NCBI RefSeq assembly: GCF_014842915.1
Contig: NZ_JACYXI010000007.1
Span: forward strand, 124,001-188,000
Direction of reading: 5' to 3'
DNA length: 64,000 nucleotides
Origin: Roseibium litorale
GTDB taxonomy: Bacteria; Pseudomonadota; Alphaproteobacteria; Rhizobiales; Stappiaceae
In this document: piece after piece, positions 1 to 9,063 of the stretch
How the letters are laid out: each line of letters begins with the position of its first letter
How positions within the stretch are numbered: position 1 is the stretch's first letter
Notes under the pieces: generated by a model
The model's input: the letters and a program-made list of their open reading frames with translations, nothing else
Told to the model about the DNA's origin: nothing
Databases searched by the model: none
Made by a program: the position numbers and the translations under genes

Positions 1-2
1 TT

Positions 3-725
3 CACCGGGACCACCCTTGGGTCAACGACACCTTCGCACTTCCCCGGGAGCTTTATGAGGAAGGTGTTCGGCGCTACGGCTTCCACGGGCTGTCCTACGA
101 ATATATTGCGTCCCACCTCGCGGATCAGCATCCGGACCTGTTCAGGGGCCGTGTCGTTGTCGCCCACCTGGGCAACGGAGCCTCCATGTGCGCCCTGCAA
201 GCAGGGCGAAGCATCGACTCCACCATGGGCTTCACCGCCCTTGACGGATTGCCGATGGGCACAAGAACCGGTCAGCTGGACCCGGGCGTCGTTCTCTATC
301 TCCTGACGACCAAGGGCATGACCGGGGCGGAAATCTCGGATCTTCTCTACAAGAAATCAGGACTGCTCGGGCTCTCAGGGATCAGTTCCGACATGAGAAC
401 CCTTTCGGAAAGCCCCAGCGCTGAGGCCCGCAAGGCCATCGACTATTTTGTTTTCCGCATCCGCCGGGAAATCGGCGCAATGGCCTCTGTCCTGGGCGGC
501 TTGGATGCCGTCGTCTTTACCGGCGGTATTGGAGAGCATTCAGCCCTCGTGCGGTCAGAGGTCTGTGCCAATCAGGACTGGCTGGGCATGGAAATCGACA
601 CAGCCCTGAATGCTTCTGCTGAAGCGGTCATTTCCAAGCACACGTCCCGGGTCAAGATCCTGGTGGTGCCGACAAATGAAGAAGAAATGATCCGCCGGCA
701 CACGCTTTCGCTTCTACAGGCGTAG
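3..725 (+). CDS. ackA: Acetate kinase, 3' part (5' end outside window)
   Basis: Interconverts acetate + ATP and acetyl phosphate + ADP in the cytoplasm. The reading frame is open from the left edge, so the N-terminal part is missing; about 240 residues remain of a family usually near 400. Visible family motifs are the RYGFHG stretch with its substrate-site His, the AHLGNGAS nucleotide-binding motif, the [20 protein letters not shown] segment and the C-terminal FTGGIGEH adenosine motif. The gene stops at 725, only 8 bases from the 3' end of the convergent PhnD-like gene. A phosphate acetyltransferase may lie upstream, but that cannot be seen. Propionate kinase of the same family is an alternative. 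Confidence 0.95.
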   Translation, partial: HRDHPWVNDTFALPRELYEEGVRRYGFHGLSYEYIASHLADQHPDLFRGRVVVAHLGNGASMCALQAGRSIDSTMGFTALDGLPMGTRTGQLDPGVVLYLLTTKGMTGAEISDLLYKKSGLLGLSGISSDMRTLSESPSAEARKAIDYFVFRIRREIGAMASVLGGLDAVVFTGGIGEHSALVRSEVCANQDWLGMEIDTALNASAEAVISKHTSRVKILVVPTNEEEMIRRHTLSLLQA

Positions 726-733
726 GATGTGGC

Positions 734-1654
734 CTATTGCTGGGGACGCTCGAGAACCTTCCGGGCGTCCTCGCCAAACGTCACCTTGAAGGCCTCATAA
801 TCGGTTTCCTTCACACTCAGGAACCCGCCCGGCAAGTCAGGCTCAATGGCCAGATAGACATCCGGAGCCTGAGCCAGAAGCTGCAGCAGCCCGTCCTTCA
901 GCCGCGTCTTGAGATCGTCCGGCAGATTTGCTCTCACCGCATGCGCATCATAGGGCAGCGGGGCAGACGCCCAGGCGACCGTAAGCTTGTCGAGCCCTCT
1001 CGCGCCACTCAGAAAATAGTCATTCAGCGTCCCCGCGGTGTAACCTGTTTGAGGACTCCCGCTCAGTGTGGACCAGCCCAGGCTGGCATCTGCCCGGCCA
1101 TCCATGATGGCCAGAAGACCGTCTACTCCGCTTTCAACGCGAAGCAGCGTGCGGAAATGCTCGCGGACATCGATCCCTTGCTTCTCAAGATTGGCGAGCG
1201 GTATCCGATAGCCTGTCGTGGAACCACTGTCCTGAACCGCCAGTCGCTTGCCTGCGAGATCCGCCATTGTCAGCGGACGCCGGGAAATCACGACCGCATG
1301 ATAGCGCCCGTTGCCCACTTCGGGTCTTGCGCTGACCAAGGGCTCCACGCAGCCGCAAAAGGCAGAGGCTGCACTATAGGCGGAGCCGGACAGGACCGCA
1401 TAATCCACATCGCCATTGACGAGGGCAGTAGTCAGTTCATCAAGGGTCGGAATGAGAAACAGATCAACCGGTCTGTTCAGCACCTCTTCCAAATACAGCC
1501 TGAAGGGTTCGATCCGCTCGCGGATCTCTTCATCCGTCCCAACGGCGACACCAAATTTGAACCGTGAGAACGATTGCGCTGACGCGGAACCGGTCAGGCC
1601 CGGCACCATCAGAGTGCAGACGCAGGCCAGGATGCCAAGAATTCTCACGACCAT
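734..1654 (-). CDS. PhnD-like periplasmic substrate-binding protein
   Basis: A 306-residue protein with an N-terminal signal peptide (hydrophobic stretch about residues 3-24, Ala-x-Ala before residue 27). The body matches the phosphate/phosphonate/taurine-type solute-binding fold: FGVAVGTDEEI near the start, the DYAVLSGSAY ligand-loop region, DLAGKRLAVQDSGSTTGY at the domain hinge and GRADASLGWS further on. Such proteins normally deliver an oxyanion or small organic solute to an ABC permease, or serve as sensor input domains. No permease or ATPase gene is adjacent, so the partner and ligand are unknown. It is transcribed divergently from the HAD gene across a gap of about 115 bases. Confidence 0.8.
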   Translation of the reverse strand: MVVRILGILACVCTLMVPGLTGSASAQSFSRFKFGVAVGTDEEIRERIEPFRLYLEEVLNRPVDLFLIPTLDELTTALVNGDVDYAVLSGSAYSAASAFCGCVEPLVSARPEVGNGRYHAVVISRRPLTMADLAGKRLAVQDSGSTTGYRIPLANLEKQGIDVREHFRTLLRVESGVDGLLAIMDGRADASLGWSTLSGSPQTGYTAGTLNDYFLSGARGLDKLTVAWASAPLPYDAHAVRANLPDDLKTRLKDGLLQLLAQAPDVYLAIEPDLPGGFLSVKETDYEAFKVTFGEDARKVLERPQQ

Positions 1655-1769
1655 TTTTCTGCCATTTCAGATAGGCTTCCTTCCATCTGGAGCGAGTCGC
1701 TCACCTGAATTTACCAGTTTGACCTGCCTATTTCATGCGGCACATTCAGCCGCAACATTTGAGGATCCC

Positions 1770-2387
1770 ATGACCGCAAAAGCAACCACCGTCGTCTTTG
1801 ACATCGGCAATGTCCTGATCGAGTGGGACCCGAACCATCTCTATCAGCACCTTCTGCCCGATCCGGCGGAGCGGAAGCATTTTCTGACGGAGATTTGCAG
1901 CTACGACTGGAACCTTGAGCAGGACCGGGGCCGCAGCTGGGATGAAGCCGTGGACCTGCTGGTCGCGGAGTATCCGGAAAAGCGCGACCTGATCACCGCT
2001 TATCGTGACCGCTGGCACGACATGGTACCGGGTGAGATTTCCGGAACGGTCGCAATTCTTGAAGAACTCAAGGCCGCGCAAACACCGCTTTATGCGATCA
2101 CCAATTTCTCCTCCGAGAAATTCACCGAAGCCCAGACCAGATTCCCGTTCCTGAAGACGTCGTTCCGGGACATCGTCGTCTCCGCTGACGAGCGTCTCCT
2201 GAAGCCGGACCTGCGCATCTATGAAGTTCTGCTGGAGCGGAACGGACTGGACGCAGGGACTTGCGTCTTCATCGACGATTCCCCGAAGAACGTCGACGCA
2301 GCCCGCGCAGCGGGTATGCATGCGGTCCATTTCCAGCACCCGGACCATCTTCGCGCAGAGTTGAAGAAGCTGGGTCTTCCGGTCTGA
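1770..2387 (+). CDS. HAD-superfamily hydrolase (2-haloacid dehalogenase-like phosphatase)
   Basis: A 205-residue cytoplasmic hydrolase. Motif I is VVFDIGNVLIEWD with the nucleophile Asp11. Motif II lies in YAITNFSSEKF (Thr/Asn), followed by a conserved Lys in ERLLKPDLRIYE and motif IV in CVFIDDSPKNVDAA. The four-helix cap between motif I and motif II is typical of subfamily IA. ATG 1770 is chosen because a GAGGA ribosome-binding site lies 5 bases upstream; the frame is open further upstream but without family similarity. The substrate is not evident; relatives hydrolyse small sugar or nucleotide phosphates, and true dehalogenase activity is unproven. Confidence 0.88.
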   Translation: MTAKATTVVFDIGNVLIEWDPNHLYQHLLPDPAERKHFLTEICSYDWNLEQDRGRSWDEAVDLLVAEYPEKRDLITAYRDRWHDMVPGEISGTVAILEELKAAQTPLYAITNFSSEKFTEAQTRFPFLKTSFRDIVVSADERLLKPDLRIYEVLLERNGLDAGTCVFIDDSPKNVDAARAAGMHAVHFQHPDHLRAELKKLGLPV

Positions 2388-2404
2388 GAGTCACGACACC
2401 GGCA

Positions 2405-2438
2405 GCTCCGCCTCCCTCGGCGGGCGGAGCATCGTTTT
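2405..2438 (+). terminator. Rho-independent terminator after the HAD gene
   Basis: An 8-bp GC stem (2405-2412 with 2423-2430, arm gctccgcc) and a 10-base loop are followed by atcgtttt. It lies 17 bases past the HAD stop, in the short gap shared with the convergent deacetylase gene. Confidence 0.55.
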
Positions 2439-2443
2439 ATTCG

Positions 2444-3481
2444 TCAGGCCGTCTCGAAACCTTCCAGCACATTGACACAATTCGTGCCCAGCGCATCGAC
2501 GGCATAGCCCCCTTCCATCAGGAAGATGGTCGGCAAGCCTAGCCGCTTCAGCCTCTGACCAAGGGAGGTAAAGTCCCCGCTGTTAAACAGGAACTTGGAA
2601 ATCGGATCTTCCCGGTAACAATCCATACCGAGAGACACCAGAAGATAGTCTGGTTTGTAGACATGGAGCCAGCGGCAGGCCTCTTCCAATGCCTCGGAAT
2701 AGGTTTCCCAGCCAGTCCCAAGCGGCAGGGGCCAATTGCGCGTGAAACCCGTTCCCGCCTTCTCACCGGTTTCATCTTCATGACCGAGGAAATGCGGATA
2801 CTCATGCCGGGGATCCGCATGAAGCGACAGGAACAGCACATCTGGACGGTCGTAGAAAATCGCCTGCGTGCCATTGCCGTGATGGTAATCGACGTCGAGG
2901 ATCGCAATACGATGCGCCCCTTGATCCAGAAGCCACTGGGCCGCAATCGCCGCATTGTTCAGGAAGCAATATCCGCCGAAGAAATCCTTGCCGCAGTGAT
3001 GGCCTGGCGGACGGCATAGAGCGAAAGCCGAGCTTTCTCCGCCATCCTTGACCAGTTGAGCTGCCGTCAGTGCGGCGTTGGCCGAGGCCTTTGCCGCTTC
3101 GAAGGTAAACGGTCCAACCGGCGTGCCAGCATCCATGGAGTAGCGGCCAAGCAACCCGTCGATGTGCTCAGGTGCAGGATCAGCCCTCAATGTGCGCACG
3201 GGCCAGACATAGGGAAAAGCCTCCTGCGCCGTCCGGCCTTCCGCAAGCCAACGGTCCCAGAAGCCTTCCATGAAGGCCAGATAATCGGGAGCATGCACGC
3301 GTTGAAGAGGCTGCACACCAAAGTCGAGCGGCTCGATGATCTCGCCCAGTCCTCGGTCCCGCACGGTTTTGAGGACAATCTCCGCTCGTGAGGGAGTTTC
3401 CACCGCCGGGCGGAGCTGGCCGTCTGAGATTTCATTCTTCGGAGCATGTTTCAGCTCCACTGGCGAAAAGACCGTTTTCAT
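2444..3481 (-). CDS. Histone deacetylase-family amidohydrolase (acetylpolyamine amidohydrolase-like)
   Basis: A 345-residue zinc hydrolase expected to remove acetyl groups from acetylpolyamines or other N-acetylated small molecules in the cytoplasm. Signatures in order are CRPPGHHCGKDFFGGYCFLNN (tandem catalytic His), ILDVDYHHGNGTQ (zinc Asp and His), LSLHADP, SLGMDCYREDP (second zinc Asp) and a C-terminal FLMEGGY substrate loop. ATG 3481 is preferred: AGGAGAGG lies 11 bases upstream and the protein begins MKTVFSP, typical for this family. A GTG at 3505 is in frame but lacks proper spacing. It sits 30 bases downstream of the aldose epimerase on the same strand, so co-transcription is likely. 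Confidence 0.9.
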   Translation of the reverse strand: MKTVFSPVELKHAPKNEISDGQLRPAVETPSRAEIVLKTVRDRGLGEIIEPLDFGVQPLQRVHAPDYLAFMEGFWDRWLAEGRTAQEAFPYVWPVRTLRADPAPEHIDGLLGRYSMDAGTPVGPFTFEAAKASANAALTAAQLVKDGGESSAFALCRPPGHHCGKDFFGGYCFLNNAAIAAQWLLDQGAHRIAILDVDYHHGNGTQAIFYDRPDVLFLSLHADPRHEYPHFLGHEDETGEKAGTGFTRNWPLPLGTGWETYSEALEEACRWLHVYKPDYLLVSLGMDCYREDPISKFLFNSGDFTSLGQRLKRLGLPTIFLMEGGYAVDALGTNCVNVLEGFETA

Positions 3482-3511
3482 CAGCAGACCAACCTCTCCT
3501 GGCACCTCCGG

Positions 3512-4510
3512 TCAGGAAAACCGGAATTCCGTCACGTGGCTGTAGGTTTCACCGGGGTGCAGCAGCACAGGCGTAAAGCTGTCGCGGTTCACACTGTCCG
3601 GCCAGCGCTGGGTTTCAAGACACAGACCGGCGAAGGCTCCGTAGCGGCGGCCTTCAAGGCCCGGAACAGGAACGTTCAAACCCTGGGCATCATAAAGCTG
3701 AACGCCCGGTTCGGTCGTCCAGACTTCCATGCGGCACTCACCCTGACTGTCTTCAAGAGCCGCGGCAAAAACCACTTCGTACCTCGGTGCTTCACTCAGG
3801 CAGAAGTTATGGTCAAAGACCACACCCTCTTCCCCCGGTTTGCGCCGGATCTGACGTCCATCCCGGAAGTCATAAGGCGTCCAGGCAACATTGCGGATTT
3901 CACCGGTCGGGATCAGATCGTCATCAACCGGTAGATAGGTTTCCGCTGCAATCTCAAGCGTGTGATCCAGAATGTCGCCTTCGCCGTCCAGATTGAAATA
4001 GGCGTGCTGCGTCAGGTTCACCGGCGTCACCTTGTCTGTGGTGGTCGTGAACTTCACGCGCAATGCACCCGATCCGGTGAGCGTGTAGCGGCACAAAGCC
4101 TCAACCCGGCCCGGATAGCCTTCCTCCCCGTCTTCGGAGATGTATTTCAGCAGAACGCTAGCCTTGTCCTGCTGTTCAATGGTCCAGATCCGCCGGGCGA
4201 AGCCATTTGGTCCACCATGAAGATGATGCTTGCTGCCAGGCTTCAAAGTAAGCTGATAGCTCTGCCCATCCATTTCAAAACGGCCATGGGCGATCCGGTT
4301 CGCGCACCGTCCGGGAACAGCACCAAAATAAGGGCCGTGGTTCAAATAGCCTTCAAGGCTGTCGAAACCGAGAATACGGGATTTCCCATTGAAACGCAGA
4401 TCCCGGATGATCGCACCGAAAGTGAGAACCTTTGCTTCCAGCGCCCCTTTTTTCAGGGTGATTTCCTCAACAACAGTGCCGTCATCCAGTCGGCCGAATT
4501 CCCGGTTCAT
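3512..4510 (-). CDS. galM: Aldose 1-epimerase (mutarotase)
   Basis: A 332-residue enzyme that interconverts alpha and beta anomers of hexoses such as glucose and galactose. It shows the mutarotase features: NRIAHGRFEMDG, the KHHLHGGPNGF substrate His pair, the catalytic His in VNLTQHAYFNLDG and the catalytic Glu in LCLETQRWPDSVN. ATG 4510 has GGAAGAGG upstream; a longer in-frame extension to 4606 runs through the preceding terminator and is not credible. It lies downstream of the phosphohexomutase, fitting a sugar-handling neighbourhood. Confidence 0.92.
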   Translation of the reverse strand: MNREFGRLDDGTVVEEITLKKGALEAKVLTFGAIIRDLRFNGKSRILGFDSLEGYLNHGPYFGAVPGRCANRIAHGRFEMDGQSYQLTLKPGSKHHLHGGPNGFARRIWTIEQQDKASVLLKYISEDGEEGYPGRVEALCRYTLTGSGALRVKFTTTTDKVTPVNLTQHAYFNLDGEGDILDHTLEIAAETYLPVDDDLIPTGEIRNVAWTPYDFRDGRQIRRKPGEEGVVFDHNFCLSEAPRYEVVFAAALEDSQGECRMEVWTTEPGVQLYDAQGLNVPVPGLEGRRYGAFAGLCLETQRWPDSVNRDSFTPVLLHPGETYSHVTEFRFS

Positions 4511-4575
4511 CTTTGCCTCTTCCTTGCCCCAAACGTCTCTTGCGTGGCTCTTGCGGGCCGCCTTTGTGCAGATAC

Positions 4576-4604
4576 AAAAAGGGCGGCGCAAGTCTGCGCC
4601 GCCC
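4576..4604 (-). terminator. Rho-independent terminator of the phosphohexomutase gene
   Basis: A perfect 10-bp stem (gggcggcgca, 4581-4590, with 4595-4604), a 4-base loop and five T on the minus strand (4576-4580). It begins 24 bases after the phosphohexomutase stop and separates that gene from galM. Confidence 0.88.
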
Positions 4605-4627
4605 AATCTACAGCATGGATCAGAAGA

Positions 4628-6127
4628 TCACAGCGTCTGATTGTATTCACCAACTTCCGGATTTTCCCGCAGCACGGTGTCAACAGCCTTGAACATGGCA
4701 TGGAGGCGTTCCTCGGAAGCCGGGCTTTCCACCACGACCACCAGTTCCGGCTTGTTGGACGATGCCCGGACCAGACCCCAGGTGCCGTCTTCAGTCACGA
4801 CGCGAACGCCATTGACGGTGATCAGGTCGGTAATCTTGGAGCCGGCAACGGTTTCACCCTTGGCCTGCATATCCTTGAACCGGGCGACGACCTTGTCGAC
4901 GATGCCGTATTTGATCTCGTCGTCGCAATGCGGCGACATGGTCGGTGAACCCCAGGTCTTCGGCAGATCACGGCGGAGATCCGCCATGGTCTTGTCCGGG
5001 TTGCGGTCCAGCATGTCCAAAATGGCGAGCGCAGACACGACACCATCGTCATAGCCGCGGCCAATCGGCGGATTAAAGAAATAGTGGCCGGACTTTTCAA
5101 AACCGACAATCGCACCAAGCTCGGTCACCCGGCGCTTGATGTAAGAGTGACCCGTCTTGAAATAATCGGTCTTTGCACCGTTGGCCTTCAGAACCGGATC
5201 GGTGTTGAAGAGGCCGGTGGACTTCACATCGACCACGAACTGGGAGTTCGGGTAGAGCGCGGAAATATCCCGGGCCAGCATCACGCCAACCTTGTCAGCG
5301 AAGATCTCTTCGCCTTCATTGTCCACAACGCCGCAACGGTCGCCGTCGCCGTCAAAGCCGAGACCAACTTCTGCTCCGGTTTCCAGAACCTTGTCACGAA
5401 GTGCGTGAAGCATCTTCATGTCTTCCGGATTCGGATTGTAGCGCGGGAAAGTGTGGTCCAACTCGGCGTCCAGCGGAATGACTTCCGCACCGAGCATTTC
5501 CAGAATACGCGGGGCAAATGCACCGGCCGTGCCGTTGCCGCAGGCTGCCACGACCTTGATCGGGCGCTTGAGCTTTGCACGGCTGGTCAGGTCCTTGATG
5601 TAGACCTCCGCAAAGCCTTCGACATACTTGTAGCTGCCACCGCCGCGTACATCGAACTTGGCTTCAAGGACGATGTCTTTGAGACGGCCCATTTCTTCCG
5701 GTCCGAAGGTCAGAGGGCGGTCAATGCCCATCTTCACACCGGTCCAGCCGTTGTCATTGTGGGACGCGGTGATCATCGCCACAGCCGGAACATCCAGCGC
5801 AAACTGCGCGAAATACGCCATCGGCGAAAGGGCGAGGCCAATGTCATGCACATTGATGCCCGCAGCCATCAGACCGTTGATGACGGCCATCTTGATGGAA
5901 GCGGAGTAACCGCGGAAATCGTGACCAACCACGATGTCCGGCCGCACGCCCCGCTCATGCATCAGGGTTCCGATCCCGAGACCAAGAGCCTGCATGCCCA
6001 TCAGGTTGATTTCTTTTTCAAACAGCCAGCGCGCATCGTACTCGCGGAAGCCGGTCGGCTTCACCATGGGCTGCGATTCATAGGCATAAGTATTCGGTTT
6101 CAGGGAAGCCTGCGGCTTGGGAAACAT
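4628..6127 (-). CDS. Phosphomannomutase/phosphoglucomutase
   Basis: A 499-residue alpha-D-phosphohexomutase that shifts phosphate between C1 and C6 of mannose or glucose phosphates, supplying GDP-mannose and UDP-glucose for surface polysaccharides. The phosphoserine loop is TASHNDNGWTG with Ser122; the metal loop GFDGDGDRCG carries Asp259, Asp261 and Asp263. The sugar-binding loop (KSGHYFF) and a C-terminal phosphate-binding region (VRASSNKPELVVVVE) follow. The length fits the AlgC/ManB type. GAGGAGTG lies 4-11 bases before the ATG. Whether mannose or glucose phosphate is preferred cannot be told from sequence. Confidence 0.93.
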   Translation of the reverse strand: MFPKPQASLKPNTYAYESQPMVKPTGFREYDARWLFEKEINLMGMQALGLGIGTLMHERGVRPDIVVGHDFRGYSASIKMAVINGLMAAGINVHDIGLALSPMAYFAQFALDVPAVAMITASHNDNGWTGVKMGIDRPLTFGPEEMGRLKDIVLEAKFDVRGGGSYKYVEGFAEVYIKDLTSRAKLKRPIKVVAACGNGTAGAFAPRILEMLGAEVIPLDAELDHTFPRYNPNPEDMKMLHALRDKVLETGAEVGLGFDGDGDRCGVVDNEGEEIFADKVGVMLARDISALYPNSQFVVDVKSTGLFNTDPVLKANGAKTDYFKTGHSYIKRRVTELGAIVGFEKSGHYFFNPPIGRGYDDGVVSALAILDMLDRNPDKTMADLRRDLPKTWGSPTMSPHCDDEIKYGIVDKVVARFKDMQAKGETVAGSKITDLITVNGVRVVTEDGTWGLVRASSNKPELVVVVESPASEERLHAMFKAVDTVLRENPEVGEYNQTL

Positions 6128-6198
6128 CTATCACTCCTCAGGAACTGCCGGATATGAATTTGCACTCGATAAAGAACTGCATAGAAACGGCAGGGATA

Positions 6199-6729
6199 CT
6201 ATTGAACCAGAATTAGCGTGTCATTGGAAAAATGGAACCTGCTGAGCCGGTTGAGAGCGGACATGCCCAGCAACGGGGTGGAAAGAGCCCGGTCAGGCAA
6301 GATCAAGGCCGGAATGTCTTTCAGTCGAACGTCTCCAAGCTCCAAGTCCCTCACGGTGGCCGACGCGCCGCTGACAACGCCATTAGCGGTTTTCACGGGA
6401 ATCCGATAGTCGGAAGGCAGGATAAAAATACCCATTGATCGAGCATCCCGCTCCGGAAGCGCTACCGCACTCGCTCCAGTATCAATTAGCATTGTCAACC
6501 TGCGCCCATTCAGCCGCGCTTCGGTTATGTAGGCACCATTAGGCGACATTTGGACAACATGACGGCGGCCAACGCCCGATCTCTCCGACTGTTGATCGAG
6601 CTTTGTGCCCGGCGACCGGTCGTCCTTCGGACGGATAAAGCGCGCACCATCGCTCTGGTTCCCGAAATACTGAGGAACAAGGGGTACAATTACTAAAAAG
6701 AGACCAATGAAAATGGCGTAGCGCCACAT
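6199..6729 (-). CDS. Membrane-anchored retropepsin-like aspartic protease (TIGR02281 type)
   Basis: A 176-residue protein with one N-terminal transmembrane segment (about residues 4-21), a polar linker and a single aspartic-protease domain. The catalytic motif LIDTGASAVALPE places Asp83-Thr84-Gly85, and a downstream hydrophobic LLGMSALNRL supplies the family's second signature. It has only one D-T-G and should act as a dimer like retropepsins, with the domain outside the cytoplasmic membrane. This clan AA family is common in alphaproteobacteria but poorly studied. GGGGAGAG precedes the start. Substrate unknown. Confidence 0.85.
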   Translation of the reverse strand: MWRYAIFIGLFLVIVPLVPQYFGNQSDGARFIRPKDDRSPGTKLDQQSERSGVGRRHVVQMSPNGAYITEARLNGRRLTMLIDTGASAVALPERDARSMGIFILPSDYRIPVKTANGVVSGASATVRDLELGDVRLKDIPALILPDRALSTPLLGMSALNRLSRFHFSNDTLILVQ

Positions 6730-6823
6730 GGATGCAGGCTCTCCCCAATGAACTTACGGTTTCCTAGCAGAGGAGCCTTATCATCCTGTGAAGGTGGCCA
6801 AGAGTTGAAACGCGAGACAAATG

Positions 6824-6856
6824 AAAAATGGCGCCAGACCGGAGACTGGCGCCATT
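6824..6856 (-). terminator. Rho-independent terminator of upp
   Basis: An 11-bp stem (6827-6837 with 6846-6856, arm aatggcgccag) with an 8-base loop, followed on the minus strand by a five-T run. It lies 25 bases past the upp stop. Confidence 0.85.
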
Positions 6857-6880
6857 AAAAGTCAGAATAGCTGCGACGGC

Positions 6881-7510
6881 TTATTTCGTCCCATACATGC
6901 GGTCGCCCGCATCACCGAGGCCCGGGACGATATAACCATGGTCATTCAGCTTCTCGTCGATGGAAGCGGTGAAGACCGGCACGTCTGGATGGGTTTCATT
7001 GAACTTGGCCACACCTTCGGGAGCCGCCAGCAGGCACAGGAACCGGATATTGGTCGCGCCGCGATCTTTCAGCCTCTGAACCGCGGCAATTGCGGAGTTT
7101 GCGGTAGCGAGCATAGGATCAACGACGATTACGAGACGCTCGTTCAGGTCTTCCGGCGCCTTGAAGTAATACTCGACCGGCTTCAGGGTTTCCGGATCGC
7201 GGTAAAGGCCGATATGCGCCACGCGTGCGGACGGAACCAGATCCAGCATGCCTTCCAGAAGGCCGTTGCCGGCACGCAGAACCGACGCGAACACCAGCTT
7301 CTTGCCTGCAATTGTCGGAGCCTGCATTTCGCAGATCGGAGTTTCGATGGTCTGCAGAACCACAGGCAGATCACGGGTCACCTCATAGCAAAGCAGCAGC
7401 GAGATTTCACGCAGCAGGCGGCGGAAGCCCTGGGTGGACGTTGCCTTGTCCCGCATGATGCTCAGCTTGTGCTGGACCAGGGGATGATTGACGACGGTGG
7501 CTCCGGACAT
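6881..7510 (-). CDS. upp: Uracil phosphoribosyltransferase
   Basis: A 209-residue cytoplasmic enzyme that makes UMP from uracil and PRPP. The family signature [17 protein letters not shown] is the PRPP-binding loop; [28 protein letters not shown] and the C-terminal [17 protein letters not shown] (uracil-binding) are all intact. ATG 7510 has AGAGAGG just upstream; an in-frame extension to 7615 would overlap the URC4 gene and is rejected. It lies 64 bases behind URC4 on the same strand, so the two are probably one transcript ending at the hairpin at 6824-6856. Confidence 0.96.
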   Translation of the reverse strand: MSGATVVNHPLVQHKLSIMRDKATSTQGFRRLLREISLLLCYEVTRDLPVVLQTIETPICEMQAPTIAGKKLVFASVLRAGNGLLEGMLDLVPSARVAHIGLYRDPETLKPVEYYFKAPEDLNERLVIVVDPMLATANSAIAAVQRLKDRGATNIRFLCLLAAPEGVAKFNETHPDVPVFTASIDEKLNDHGYIVPGLGDAGDRMYGTK

Positions 7511-7574
7511 GATGTGCCTCTCTTTAGCTCTGGCCCCTTGTCCGGGGCGGGAGTGGATGATCTGTTTTACCGTC

Positions 7575-8840
7575 CTATGCCCCGAACGGAAGCCAAAAAA
7601 CACCCCCGCCACCAAGGCTCTCCGCTGCTTTCTCCAATTGGGCGGGATTTTTGCCCGCTAATTCGCGGGAGGCGGGCACAGTTGCCGCTGCCATGAGGCA
7701 CGTCAGGGGGAGTTCTTCAACGGAAGCTTCCAACCGCTCGCGCAAAAGAGCGGCGAGCTTGTCGAGAAGAACCAGGGACATCGCCCGCAGCTCAATCATA
7801 AGGTCCACCGCGGCCTGCGGGCTGCCAGCTCCCGCATCCTGCGATGGCAAAACCCTCAAAGCGCCGGTCTCCAGAAAGAAGAAAACATGATTCAGATCTG
7901 CAAGACCGGGCAGCTCTTCCAAACCGGAAACGAGCACGCCTGCCCAGGCGAGGGGCTCTATGAAGGAGTAGGCAATCTGGACGGCAGGCAAGTGGAAAGG
8001 CACCAGTCCCGGCGCCTCTTCATCCAGAACAAGCCAGGAGTGCTGCCAGCAATCTCCCAGGAGAACCTCGCCGAGGCTTGCCCCCCCCTGCCAGAGAGGC
8101 GAGAGGCCATCGAGAAGCAGCTCAAGGCAGTCCGCAGCCGGAACCATACCGTCTTCCGCATCCGCCCACAGCCGGTCCAGCACATGTCCTGGCCGGATGC
8201 TTCCATCCTTTTCAAACAGATCCGGTCTCAGACCGGCTGCCTCGCCCAGACGTTTCAGCTGATGGGTAATGTCCCTGATCAGATCAGAATTCTCATCGGG
8301 CTCCAGCTGCAACCCACCGGCAATTTCGCTAGCTTCAAGGCGGATCAGAGCATGTGCATCAAGCCGCAAGGGATCTTCAGGCTCTGCCGAAAAACTGCCC
8401 GCCGCAAACATGGTCAAGGCGGCTATGGCGCGGCCAGCAGCGCCGGAATATCGCTTGCCTGTCAGCTGTTCCTCGAACGTCCAGCCTTCTGGCATTGCCA
8501 CATCCAGCACGGCGGACAGGATCGCAAGGTCCCCGGCACAGCACAGCATTTCTTCAGCGGACACAAATTCTCTGGCCGATGCCAGCATGGCCCACCGGTC
8601 GAGCCCGTCCAACTCGAACGAGCGCCAGCATCCGTGTGGGGGAAGCTGCAGATCCGGAAACCTTTCGGTCAAGGTCTTTTCCGCCAGGTCTGCGGCATCA
8701 GCGAGCTTCGCAAGATCCACGGACACCCCAGTTTGCGAGGCTCCACCCATAACGGCCTCGGCGACGCGTGCCGATCTCGTTTTCACTTCCGCTGCGGACA
8801 GCAGCCGGATGGCGACAGTAGGATGGACAGAGACAGTCAC
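7575..8840 (-). CDS. URC4/Urg3 family protein (DUF1688), uracil catabolism
   Basis: A 421-residue protein of the DUF1688 family, named for the yeast URC4 and Aspergillus urg3 genes required in the URC pathway of uracil catabolism. Family-like features are an N-terminal Leu-Ser-rich helix ([14 protein letters not shown]), [22 protein letters not shown] in the first third, a central [16 protein letters not shown] stretch and [19 protein letters not shown]. No catalytic mechanism is established for the family. GTG 8840 is chosen because GGAG sits about 8 bases upstream. Its position directly before upp fits known URC clusters, in which UPRT activity is required. No URC1 (GTP cyclohydrolase II-like) gene is in this window. 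Confidence 0.85.
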   Translation of the reverse strand: MTVSVHPTVAIRLLSAAEVKTRSARVAEAVMGGASQTGVSVDLAKLADAADLAEKTLTERFPDLQLPPHGCWRSFELDGLDRWAMLASAREFVSAEEMLCCAGDLAILSAVLDVAMPEGWTFEEQLTGKRYSGAAGRAIAALTMFAAGSFSAEPEDPLRLDAHALIRLEASEIAGGLQLEPDENSDLIRDITHQLKRLGEAAGLRPDLFEKDGSIRPGHVLDRLWADAEDGMVPAADCLELLLDGLSPLWQGGASLGEVLLGDCWQHSWLVLDEEAPGLVPFHLPAVQIAYSFIEPLAWAGVLVSGLEELPGLADLNHVFFFLETGALRVLPSQDAGAGSPQAAVDLMIELRAMSLVLLDKLAALLRERLEASVEELPLTCLMAAATVPASRELAGKNPAQLEKAAESLGGGGVFWLPFGA

Positions 8841-9063
8841 GGGGAACTCCAGGGAAAGAGATGAAAACCAGCTAAAACGGAGTGTGGGCGCTTTCACAAG
8901 CCGCCTTGAAAAGAAACCAGTGCCGTGAAACCCTTGTCTAATGTTTGTGCTGCTCAGGCAACTGGTCGGGGCATTGAAACCTTTGGCGGCTGCCTCATGT
9001 ACCTGTTGCAGAACACGCCTCCGCAAGATTCACTATCCTGCTTCAGACTTTGATTGAGACCGT

